From assembly GCA_027625915.1 (NCBI GenBank), contig JANTQA010000040.1, forward strand, positions 496,001 through 560,000: a stretch of DNA of 64,000 nt, in the 5' to 3' direction. Under the pieces are notes generated by a model. That model did not search any database, was not told the DNA's origin, and saw nothing but the letters and a program-made list of their open reading frames with translations. A program made the position numbers and the translations under genes. Below, in pieces: positions 49,760-61,011 of the stretch. This stretch comes from Anaeramoeba flamelloides (Eukaryota > Metamonada > Anaeramoebidae). Positions within the stretch are counted from its first letter, which is position 1. Each line of letters begins with the position of its first letter.

Positions 49760-50330
49760 ATGATTTTTTTAAAGTGTCTCTTTTCTGGTATTTCAGGAGG
49801 CTTTTTTGGTGTAGTCTTTTGCTTAGCCACAAGCACCATCTTAATTGAAGTTACTTACCACAACTATTTTGGTTATATTTTTGGATCTTTTATCTTCCTT
49901 TTTGGCGTCTATTTATTAATACGCACATTCCAAATGAATAACGTTACAAGGCTGTTGCGATTTTTAGCCTTTTTACTCACTTCCTTTGTTTGTTTCTTTT
50001 TTCTTCTTTTTCTCACTTAAAATCTTTATTATTTTTCTTTCTCTTTTTTCTTTTTCACTAAATCCTTATTCTTTTCTTTTCACTTACAACACATTTCGAC
50101 AACTGTTTTAAATAAAGGTACTTGGTTCTGGAATACTTATCGGTGCAGTTGATAACCAATGGTTTTTTGAAACCACAAATTCTCTTCGTATTTTGTATTA
50201 TTCGGTGATGTCAATTTCGATTATGTTTATCTTGGTGTATTCTCTCATCGAAGTTTTAAATTCACGATTTTTCAATTGTTTGTGTTGTAAATCTGACAAC
50301 CCAAAGCCTTTTGTTCTCACAAAGCCACAG
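49760..50330 (+). CDS. Multi-pass membrane protein, first two exons, family unknown
   Basis: Exon A is 49760-49987 and exon B is 50118-50330. Both junctions are phase 0: LLTSF|GTTTGT donor, then AATAAAG|GTA acceptor. Joining them makes one continuous membrane helix, RFLAFLLTSF|VLGSGILIGA, which supports the splice. Helices seen are CLFSGISGGFFGVVFCLATS, YIFGSFIFLFGVYLLI, the junction helix, and YSVMSISIMFILVYSLIEVL, followed by a Cys-rich turn (NCLCC). Exon B ends LTKPQ|GTAAAA, so the gene continues. The best continuation is the exon at 54753-55070, also phase 0, giving a six-helix protein of about 252 aa across a 4.4 kb intron. A weaker intermediate exon is 52418-52511. An internal acceptor-like GTATTTCAG at 49790-49798 means an additional upstream exon cannot be excluded. 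I do not recognise the family. Confidence 0.6.
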
Positions 50331-50897
50331 GTAAAATATTTATATCATATTTTTACATGAAAACCATTCTTTTTCTTTCAAAAACTTACAAACCGCCCTT
50401 CGACTCTTTTAGTAAACTTGCCTCTTTTTTTTTATGTTTCTATTTTCAAGATTTTTCAAAAAAATTAGAAAAAAAAGTAAATAATCGATCAAAATTTTTG
50501 GGTGATTTTGAAAACAAAACACATTTGTGTCGAGTTTGGCTGTTAGTAGTAACAGTACTTAAACGAAAACAAGAAAAAAATTTTAACTGGTTTTGTTTTG
50601 ATGGTTTTTGACTAAATATCGTTTGGAAAAAAAATTTCAACAAGGATTTTAATAGGAAATCTTAATAAAGTCTTTAAATGAAAAGTAAGATATTTAACAA
50701 CTACGTTTGAAATTGAAAATTTAATGTAATGTATCAGTGTATTCTAAAGAGTGTTTCGAGGTTCGTAAATCACACAAATATTTATTCAGTCAGATAAAAG
50801 AAGGAAAAAATGTCAGATTTTTGACTGTTATCTTTTCTGTGATATAAAAAAATGACCAAGAAGGTTGGGAAAAATCGACTTTTTGAGAAAATTTCTA

Positions 50898-50999
50898 TTT
50901 AAGTGAAAATGGAAAACCGTTTGGCATTGTTGAGAATTACCTACGATTATTTTTTTATTTGTGAAACATGTTTGGATGGTTTTCCGTTTTCACTTAAAA
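50898..50999. repeat. Foldback with GTGAAAAYGGAAAACC arms
   Basis: The left arm reads TTTAAGTGAAAATGGAAAAC then CGTT. The right arm reads GATGGTTTTCCGTTTTCACT then TAAAA, its reverse complement with about two mismatches in 22. The loop is about 55 bases. Confidence 0.65.
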
Positions 51000-52417
51000 G
51001 GTAAAAATGGAGAAAAATGTATATTTTTGAGGAATTGTTCTTTTTTATTTTAAAACAAAGACACATTTGATAAAAAGCACGGTAATGTGTTTGGTATTGT
51101 ATCAAATTCACCAAAATGCTAAATATCCGAAAAAAGAATGATCATTTTTTCTTCTGTTAACAATAATTTTTTTTTTATTAAAAAAAACTTTATTCGATTT
51201 TGCAAAATTTAATTCTCATTGATCAACCAAATAAATAATTTCACAAAACCTTTCTCACAGCTACTCCAACCCAATTTGTATTGAAGTGAACAATTCAGTT
51301 TTTCGAGAGAAACAAAACATATCAAAAAAAAAATTTCACATAAAAAGCACCATAAAAACGAACAACGAGCTTCGAGTATTAGGTAATGTAGATTCTTTCA
51401 AAATATAAAAAATAGAACAAACAATATCCCCAAGATCCGAATGGGAACTTCAATTGAAGAAATAACAAAGAAACCAAATAAACCTAAAGAAAAAAAAAAA
51501 AGAACCAAGACCAAAAAAACTAAGAGAAAATCGCAATCCCTTTGTAAGAATTCTGATTTGTAGTTACAATTGAAAACCCAAGCAACTCAATGATCAAAAC
51601 TCATAGACACACGATCTTCAAAAGTTAGAGATATTTATCAAGAATGTTTGAAATGATCATCATTTTTCAAACGAAAAAATCGTGATTATTTTTCTATTTC
51701 ATTTTTACTTTTCTTAATAAGGGTGTTCGAGTTTACTTATCTATTTTTTTATTTGTTCATTTTCCATAAAAAAAAAATGACGAAAAATGCAATTTTGTTG
51801 ATCCCAAATTGGAGAATATCTTCATAAACGTCCCTTCATAATTTTAATGGGATTGTATCAAAATCCTTTCAGACAATTTTGCGAATTGCCAACGTAGTCC
51901 TTAATAAAATGAAAAAACCAATGATTAAAAACAAAACGGAGGATTCAACACAATCACAGTTTTTACTAATACTGTCTTTTAGTAATCTGTTTTTTTCTTT
52001 GATTGATCTATTAATAAAAATTGGTTCAAAAAATTGACTTTTTTGAGGATCTCCAAAACTACTCCTCGGATTTTGATAATAAAGGAGATTTAAGTTGTGC
52101 TCGCTATTGTATTGAATTCTCCATTTTGTCTTTAATTATTTATTTTTCTTTTTATTTATAGATCTTACTTTTTATTTTCAGTTTCTATGAATGATCCCAA
52201 TTAAATATCGTGTTTCGCTTTTTTTTTTTTTTTTCCCTGTTTCACTTATTTTTCCCCAATGGCAAATTCCAAAAGTTTAACCCAGATCATACTTGTAATA
52301 ATCAAAAATCAATGAATTTTAATAAACAAAGCACTTAAATAAGAAATTTGTCAAAAGATTAATACTGGTATTTGAATGGTAAATATGAAAAAAATTTTAT
52401 TTTATTTAAATTTTCAG

Positions 52418-52511
52418 ATTACAAATACAAAATTTTCAAAGAAATTGATTGTACTTGGTGTGATCTATACTTATTTTTTTGTTCCTTTTATTACACCTTG
52501 CTATATATTGG
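52418..52511 (+). CDS. Candidate membrane-helix exon
   Basis: After a T-rich acceptor (TTTAAATTTTCAG) a frame reads ITNTKFSKKLIVLGVIYTYF then FVPFITPCYILG. That is a plausible transmembrane helix, and it would follow LTKPQ of exon B in phase. It ends either at a GTGAAC donor (phase 1) or, read through, at a TAA (GELKS then stop, 52528). Against it, the phase 1 donor does not fit the exon at 54753, and the segment lies between inverted repeats (AATACTGGTATTTGAA near 52362; TTCAAATACTAATATTAA near 52591), so it may be part of a small element. Confidence 0.3.
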
Positions 52512-54752
52512 GTGAACTAAAATCCTAAATGGAACTCAGATTTCAGAATTGAAAAACGATAATCAGCCGAAATTTTATCCCATTTAAATTTCAAATACTA
52601 ATATTAATGTTTTTAACTGTATTTTGGCAAATAGGTATTTGAAATATAATAACACCCACAATGTATTTTGAACCAAAATGTCTGAAAAATAAGATTTAGT
52701 AATTTGTCAAAAAAAATCCCACTTGTTATCTAAATTTTCAATGACAATTTTTGCTTAAAGATTCCCGGTGAAAACTTTTTACCTTCTAAAAAAAAATGAT
52801 CAATTAAATACTAACGTTTTTTAAATCAAATAAATTACAATTAAATTACTTAGTCAAAAATCAAATACAATTCAATAAAAAATGTTAATTGAAATATCAT
52901 TTTAAAAAATCAAAAAAAAAAAAATTTTTTTTCACAAGAAGATGGCAGATTGAAAATCCTTCAACTTTCATGAGAAATGAACATTCAACTGAGAATTGAA
53001 CGATAATTATTCAGTTTTAATGAAAAAAAGATTTAGAAAAAATTAAAAATTAAAAAATAAAAAAGAATTTATTCAGAAAAAATCAAAAACAAAATTTTTT
53101 TTTTTCACTTTTGAGATTTTATTTTTTATAGATACCTTAAGTGCCAACTTTAAAGCTTTTATAAAATAGAAAAAGTTTGTTTATAATGATAAACATCAAT
53201 CAAACATAGTATATTTGATCAAAAAAGCAATTGAGAAGATAAATTTTGTATTGTTTTTTCTTCTTTTTTAAGTAAAATCCAAGAATTATCTAAAGTAAAG
53301 TGAACCAAACCAAACAAGAAGACGATTTCAACACAAAGCCAATTATTATTATTTATTGTTTGTTTTGAAAAGATCGTATCATAAATAAGAACTGCTTGTG
53401 TTATCAAGAGTCGGATGCCAGGTTAACCAAAAAAAAAACATTTTATATCCTGATTATTCATTTTTGAATCATTGGTTTATGATCTCTTCTCAAATTATCT
53501 GACACTTCATTTTCAAAATTAGAGGAAAATTGTATGAGAAATATTAATTTGCCTTTCAAAGAAAATTCAATTAATTCCTTTCACAACCAAGCACAAAAAA
53601 AATAAAAAGTATTAAGGACGACAAAGTTCGTATGTAAAAAAATGTCCAAAGATCAAAAAAGAAATAAAAATAATTTATTAAAACAAATTTTTTTTAGTAA
53701 TTCTTTGAACAAGCTGGCTTACCTTGATAAACCAAAATTTAAACCAAGAAAACACCAAAGATCTTTGAAGATTTTAATTCTAAAAGTTAACAACAAGACA
53801 AAATATTTTGATTTCTTATTGAAAAAGCAAATCACAGAAATCAGAAAAATAAAAAAAATCAAAGAAATCACAGAAATCAAGTAAATCTCAGAATCTCAAA
53901 TTTTGATAACTTTTTGATTTTAATTTCTAATAAATTCAATTTGCTCACTTTTTTGATTTAGCATTTCTAAATTAGTTTTCCAAGATATATCCCAAACAAT
54001 AAAATTTGAAATTATCTGAAACTAGAACATTTTTGATAAGAAATTGAAAATAAATTGATTTTTTTGTACGAGTCTTAATAGTGACAAAATACCAATTTTT
54101 CATGCTTGACAAAAATACATTTTTCAACTCAAAAGACTTGTTTATTGTGAAAAAGAAAAATAATTACAACTTTTTTTTTGGGAAGACTCAGAAAATTTGA
54201 TTTAAATTCATAGATAAAAAAAGTCTTTTGATCTTGGATAAAAAAAAATAATCTACTGAAAAAAAATTAAATTTTGAATTAAACTTTTCAAAATATATAT
54301 ATTTTTTTTCAAATATTGAACAAAAAGAATCCAAATAGTTTAAAAATGAATCATTGAATAAAAAAAATATTTGATTTTTTGTTATTTTGAAGTTACAGAA
54401 TGAATTAAAATTAAATATTACAACTTTGAAAAACAAAAATACAAATTTTAATTATCTAAATTATTTTTAATTATGCTTTTTTAACGAATCAACCATTAAT
54501 AATTCTCATATTATTATTATTATTTTTTAATAAAACTATATTATTGAAGCATTTTTATTAAATTACGAGAAAAAAATTAAAATATAATTTGAAAAATTCC
54601 TCTCTCTAAAATTAACTAAAAAATACAAAATAAATTGGACTATATATAAAAAATATTTATATTTTATATTTTTTTTTTTTATGTTTTAACAATTAATTTT
54701 CTTATATATCGATATTTAAATATCTATTATATACCAATCTCTCTATTAAAAG

Positions 54753-55070
54753 GTATATTGTGGACTTATTGGCGGAGTTATAATTGGATTAGTAAATGGA
54801 ATATTATTTGGTTCATTTGATGTCGAAAATACCTCAAAAAGTTACCATGATTTTCATATATTTCAAATATATATCATACCTATTGGTTTTGTTATTGGAT
54901 TTATACTCGGATTTTGGAATGAATATTTACGTGAAAAGGTTTTTCAAGAAAGAATTTCATTAGGATCAATGCTTGATGATCATTATTTTGGTGATGAAAC
55001 AAGTGCAGTTGAAAATGATGATAAAGATAATTATACCATTTATGGTGTTGGATATACTGAAGAATATTAA
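54753..55070 (+). CDS. Terminal exon with two membrane helices
   Basis: The acceptor TCTCTATTAAAAG precedes GTATATTGTGG. The frame is open for 105 codons to TAA at 55068. It encodes CGLIGGVIIGLVNGILFGSF, a polar loop (NTSKSYHDFHIF), IYIIPIGFVIGFILGFWNEY, then an acidic hydrophilic tail ending YGVGYTEEY. The codon and residue make-up is protein-like, and it has no ATG at its start, so it needs an upstream exon. Phase 0 fits exon B at 50330. The helix pair resembles that of exon A (C..SGISGGFFGVVF ... YHNYFGYIFGSF), suggesting an internal duplication within one protein or two paralogous genes. Confidence 0.55.
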   Translation, partial: VYCGLIGGVIIGLVNGILFGSFDVENTSKSYHDFHIFQIYIIPIGFVIGFILGFWNEYLREKVFQERISLGSMLDDHYFGDETSAVENDDKDNYTIYGVGYTEEY

Positions 55071-57240
55071 AAATATTCAAGAAATATATTCATTTTTTGA
55101 AAAATTAACATTATTATACTGTTTTTTTTTATTTTTTATTTTTTATTATTAAATAATATTAACAAGAAATTTATTAAAACATTTTTTTTTTTTATTTTTT
55201 TTCCCGTTAATTAATTTCATAATCTTAAGAATTTATTAACAAAGAAAAAGTTACTAAATTGGTAAAAACAATTTATTTATTGAAAGAATTATGTAAAAAT
55301 GAAACCAAGAAACTTTATTTTATTTGGATATTAAGATTTTTTTAAAATGATACCCTTTTCTTTTCTGATTTTCAAGACCTTATTTTTTTTTAATTTTGTT
55401 TTTCTCAAATGCTCTAAATTATAAATTTGCATGAAGGCACTAAGATTATTTTTTTTAAAAAAAAGAATAAAATATTGTTGCGATCATCCTATTTAATTGG
55501 ATACAGAAGTAAAGGAAAAAAAAAAAAAACAAAAATTTATTATTTACAAATTGATTTAGAATAAAAAAATCAATTGAAATAGGGGTATTCTATAAAAAAA
55601 ATTTACATATATTTTAAAACCCTTGATTTACTTAAATTTTCTCAAGTAAAAAACAACAAACCACGTCTAATATTCATGTACAAATATATTTATTTTGTTA
55701 TTTGTCTTTAATACAGATTTGATTTATGATAAAAAGTCAAAATAGTTCAAAAATAAATTAATATATTGACATGTATTTTTTTTTTTTTGTTTTTGGATAA
55801 ATAAAATTAATTACCCTAAAGTATTTTTTTAAAGATTTTGATTTTTTTTTGAATCATTTTAATATAGAAAAATTCTTATATTTTTGTTAATTAAAATCCC
55901 AATCCATTGATTCTCTATTAAAAACCATTATAAATAATGTTATGAATTTTCTGATAAACATAATAAATCAAAAAAGAAAATATTAAGTAATTTTCTTTTA
56001 TTATTTTTTAAGATAATATTTAATAAATATTAAATCAAGAGAAAAATAAAATTCATTTCTTTGTTTGAAAATTAAATGTTTGATATGAATAATTTTCAAA
56101 AACTTTTATTTAAGCAATAAATAATAATTGAAAATTAAAAGAAAAAAAAAAGTAAAATAATTTCATTTAATACATTAAAATTAAAAAAAAAATAACTTTT
56201 TTAATAGATAAAATATTTATACCTAAATTTAAAATAAAATAAAAAATAACTCTTAAATATTATTACAATATAATAAAATAATCACCGAAACCAAGATTTT
56301 TTTTCTAAATTTTTTTATTAGTAAAAATTTGAAAAAATCTTTGTGAAAATTCAATTTTTCAATCTAACATAACTAGATCTTGTAAAATAATTTTTGACCT
56401 ATGATATATTATTCAATAATATTACCTTATTTTATATTTAAATTTTAAAAAGTCAAAAATTAAATAAAAGTAAAAACTATAATAAAAAAATCAATTCTTA
56501 ATCTAACTTAAACTATTTGCCAAATCATTTCAATTTGAAAAAAATTCTTAAAATAAAAATTTCCAAATTTTACAAAGAAAAAAATTTTGATTTTTTTTTC
56601 AAATTTAATTTATATTTTTTTTTAGTTTTAAATTATTTAGAATCAAAAATATATATTACTACAAAACATTATTCAATAGACTCAACGAAATTTCTATTTG
56701 ATTTCAAAATATCTGTTATAATGACTAAATTATTTAAACAAGTAATTTAGAGCAAACTGGCCTAAAAAAAAATTCGAGTTAATTATGATGTGCTTTGATC
56801 ATTAAAACAGGAAAGTTTTTGATGTTTAGACAAACTTTTTAAAAAGAATTAAAAAAAATTTTGTCAAAATTTCAATTGAAAAATAATGAAATCACAAAAA
56901 CTAAGAAAAAAAATTAAAATAATGAAAAAATTTTTTATTCAAATTATTTTTTTATTATATGTAACTGCTTGACAATTTTTAATGATAAAAATTTTCTTTC
57001 AAAGAGAATTATTTATAAATTCTGTTTCTTATAAACTTTTCAAAACAATTCAAAAAAATAAAATTTTATTAAGAAGACAAATTGATTATTTGGGGTGCAC
57101 GAATGGATTTATACATTGTAAATAATTATTTCTAATTCAATAAACACATATAAATCTAATTAATATGAATAAGAAATTTTTAATCAAATATTGACTTTTG
57201 TTTATTTTTTTTTTTTTGCAACTTTGATACTTATTCTCAA
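55071..57240. other. Gene-free AT-rich spacer
   Basis: Lies between two genes that converge on it, the plus-strand membrane exon and the minus-strand BEACH gene. I see homopolymer-rich AT sequence and no coding frame worth calling. Confidence 0.6.
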
Positions 57241-60234
57241 TTAATGTTTAATACTGTCTTTAAAAATTTCGATAATAATTTTACCATTTTCTAAACCTAT
57301 AAATAAAAGGTTTGAATTTAAATAAAAATCGACTGAAGATATTGGATGATTATATAAAAATTTTTTAATTAAAGAAAAATCCCAAATTGATCGAATTTCG
57401 ATATTCCCCTCTTTATTACCAACAATTATATATTTTTCGTCCTTTGTAATATTATAACAAGTTAAATTGTGATTATACTTATGCATCCAAACCAATTTAC
57501 AGTTGATTGTAAATAATCTAAATTCTGATTTGACATAAATTAAAAAGCAATTGTCCATTGATAAAACTTTAATAAAAGAAGAGTGTTTTTTAATTTTAAT
57601 TTTTTTCTTAATTATGCTTCTTTTCTTATTGGCATGCATATCTTTAACATTATTTTCATCTTTATTCAAGTTATTTTGGTCATTTTTTATTTCAATTTTC
57701 TCTTCTCTCATCCCTCCGTTCATAACATCATTATCATAATCTCCTTTTGCTTTTTCTTCTTTTTGTTCTTCTTTTTGATCTTCTTTTGGCTTTTCTTCTT
57801 TTTCTTCTTTTTCTGTCTTTTCTTCTTTTTGTTTCCCCTCTTCTTTATTATTAAATGCATTGTATGTATTAAAAAGATCTATATGATTAAGATATTTGCC
57901 CGATTTAATTGAGTGCATAAATATTAATCCACTTGAGTCAAGAGAAATAATTAAATCTAATTTTTTTAAAAAATCTATTGACAAAATCTCATATTCATGA
58001 TTGAATATGATTTTTTTTAATTTTAAATTAAAATTTTCATCAGTCATTTGCCAAACAATTATAGTTGTGTCTCTAGATCCTGTAATAATTAAATCATTTT
58101 TTACTTTTAAACAAGTGACAACATCCTTATGCTGATTAAAATTTTTGATTAGTTTTTGATTTTTTATATTATTAATTTTGAAGGTATTATCCCAATATCC
58201 ACAACTAATAAAATAATTACCATTTTGTAAAAAATCAAAGCAATTAATAAACGAATAAATTTTTAAATCAAATGTATAACCAATTTTTCTAATTGGCTGT
58301 TGATATTCTTTTCTATTTAAGATATAATCAATGTTTTTTTCATCTTGAAAATTATTGATTATTAATTTCATTTTAATTAAATGTCTATTAGAATCAAAAG
58401 AAATTACATTATGAATGATATTATTTTTCATTAAAGTGTCCATATTAAAAAAAGCTTTTATAAAAAGGATTTTATTATTATTTGAAAAATCATAATTTAA
58501 AGTATGGATTTTTTTAATTTTATATGGATCAAAATTATGAACATTACTATATAAATAATCATATTTATTGACTTTATCATTTTCATCATTATTATAATTA
58601 CTGTCTCTATCCCGATCACTATCTGTGCCCTTATCAGTTTTGTTATCACCTTGATTAATAGAATTTATGAGGATTTGTTGTTTTTTGCTGATCAATTGAT
58701 TATTTAAAATTTTATTGTTAGGTATTTTTTTTGGATGCTTTTGAATGAACAATTGCAATGGAGTATATCCATATTTTTCAATTTGATGTTTCTTAATTTT
58801 TTTATTAATAATACCATCTTCATAACTAAAAGGATGATACACATTAAATAATTTGATAGCGTCCTCGCCCCTTTGCTTATAACCAAAAATTAAATCTATC
58901 CATTCATTTAAATGCTTGCTGACATAATCGGATTCTAAAGCTTCTTTCATGATTTTAATGAAATTTTCGACACTTCCTTTTGCCCACGGTGGCAAAATTA
59001 TTTTTTCAATTGGCTTTTCGTTCTGTTGAAATAAATAATTCAAATTATTTATATTTTCTAAAAATTCTGGCATATAATAAAATTCTGGTATTAATTCATC
59101 ATAAATGGTTATAGAATTATTACATTTTAACCAATGTTCTTGAACTGATAGAAAAGTAAAATTTCGTAAAGTATTATTATTTTCTATTTGAGTTGTTTGT
59201 TTATATGTAGAAAAAGCATTTTAAAATAACAGAATATATGGAAGAATAAATATTCAAAATTAGAAAAATGGAATAATAATTTTTGTTTTTTTAATTTTAT
59301 TGTAAGAATTTTAATGAAAGCATTGACAAAGGATGAAAAACAAAATTTTCAATTATTTTTTGTTAATTTTTTTTTTTTTTAAGAACAAAATAAAAATTTT
59401 TGTTGTTATACTTTCATTAGAAATACAATGGTTAATAATTCAACAAATATTTTGATAAATTAATAACTTATAAATCGAATAATTAGATAAATAGATTTGA
59501 TACCCTTTAGATCGCTGATCAAGTAAAAATTAAATATTATAAAAATAGAATTTTAATTTTGAAATAAAAACATTTTTTTTCTTCTTTTGTAATATTTTTT
59601 TCCAAAACAAAATATTACCAAAGGATAAACATTTTTAAGCCACTAGTTATTAATGTTTTTGGATCAAATAAAATATAAGAAAGGATCATATTGATAAAAT
59701 TTTAAGATAAAAAATTTAATTTTTATTTTATTTTTTATTATAAAAATGTTGTGAAATATTCAAAACAAAATTCATTTCAACCAGTATTAGGAAAAAATCT
59801 ATTGTTTCATTGATAAGAAATTTAAAAATTAAATTGAAAAAAAAAAAAAAATTGATTTAATTATAAACTTGACTTTAATAATTTGAGAATATCCAAGATT
59901 AAATTTTCTTAATTTTCTTGATCAAAATTATGAAATTAATTGTTCTTAGAGAGAATTTTTTTGTCAAATCACTTATGATTAGAAAGATTAGGGTAACCAA
60001 AAAAGGAAAAGGAAAATAAAAGTTTAAAAACACTTTATTAATTATTAAAATTGGGTACTTTGTATTCCTCTCTTAGTTTTGTACTGTAGAGTATCATCAA
60101 ATACTACTGAGTACTTTTTTTTTTTTTTTTTTTTTTAATCCAAAAGAATTGAGTAAAATTTTTGATTTTACTCAATTCTTTAAGATCCTGAAAAACCTAA
60201 CAACAGTAAATATTCTTTAGAGTGATTACCCTTT

Positions 60235-60288
<54 letters not shown>

Positions 60289-60980
60289 GTTGTTTCAGTC
60301 AAAGGGTCTCAACATTTTTTTCAAATATCAATTATTTTTAATAATTGAGATTTGAAGAACAAATAAAAAATAAGTAGAATAATAAACATCAAAGAATTGT
60401 TGATATTCCTATTGAAAGAAAACTAATTAATCAATTTATTTTCTTAAAAATAATTGAAAAACTCAAAATACTTAGTGCGCTAATTGAGAAAAACAAGGAT
60501 GTTCGTTTTGAACTTCTACTGGTATTTGAATAATAAATAGGAAAAAATTTTCACTTCATTTTCCATACTTTTCTTTTAGAAATCAAGTCCCCAAACAAAG
60601 TAGGTTGGTATTTGTGGTCTCTATATTGGAAAAGGAAATGGGAACCTTTGAGAAAAAACAACAAGGTTCATTTTGATCTCTCGATTGAAGATAAAATAAA
60701 ATTCCAATAGAAATCATAATGATTTCTCAACAATCATTTCCACAGTTTCAATGGCCTTAGAATAACACGTTTTTACCAAGTGACTATTGATCTTGCAATA
60801 AAAAAAAATTTTTGCAAATGGATTACGTGTTGTCTAAAAAAAATAGAAAAAAAAAAACAAAAATGTGTAAAAAATGATTTCAGTTTTGAAAATTTCCAAA
60901 ATAAATATTTTCTTCTAATATCCATGCAAAAACTTTAAACACCTGTATTTTGCCCATTACAACTGGGCCTCTTTGACTGA

Positions 60981-61011
<31 letters not shown>

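Larger units (their letters stand above)
50331..54752. other. Probable 4.4 kb intron or spacer
   Basis: Holds a foldback (50898-50999), small Lys-rich frames (such as MGTSIEEITKKPNKPKEKKK at 51441 and one at 53642-53884) with no partners, and a candidate exon at 52418-52511 that itself sits between inverted repeats. No firm gene. Confidence 0.45.

Noticed and set aside
51441-51563. Lys-rich 40-codon frame with a GTAAGA donor
   Set aside because: A-rich sequence produces Lys frames readily, and its phase does not fit the exon at 54753.
57551-57912. Plus-strand frames over the BEACH gene
   Set aside because: Antisense of the Lys/Glu repeat gives poly-Phe/Leu. It is not a membrane protein.
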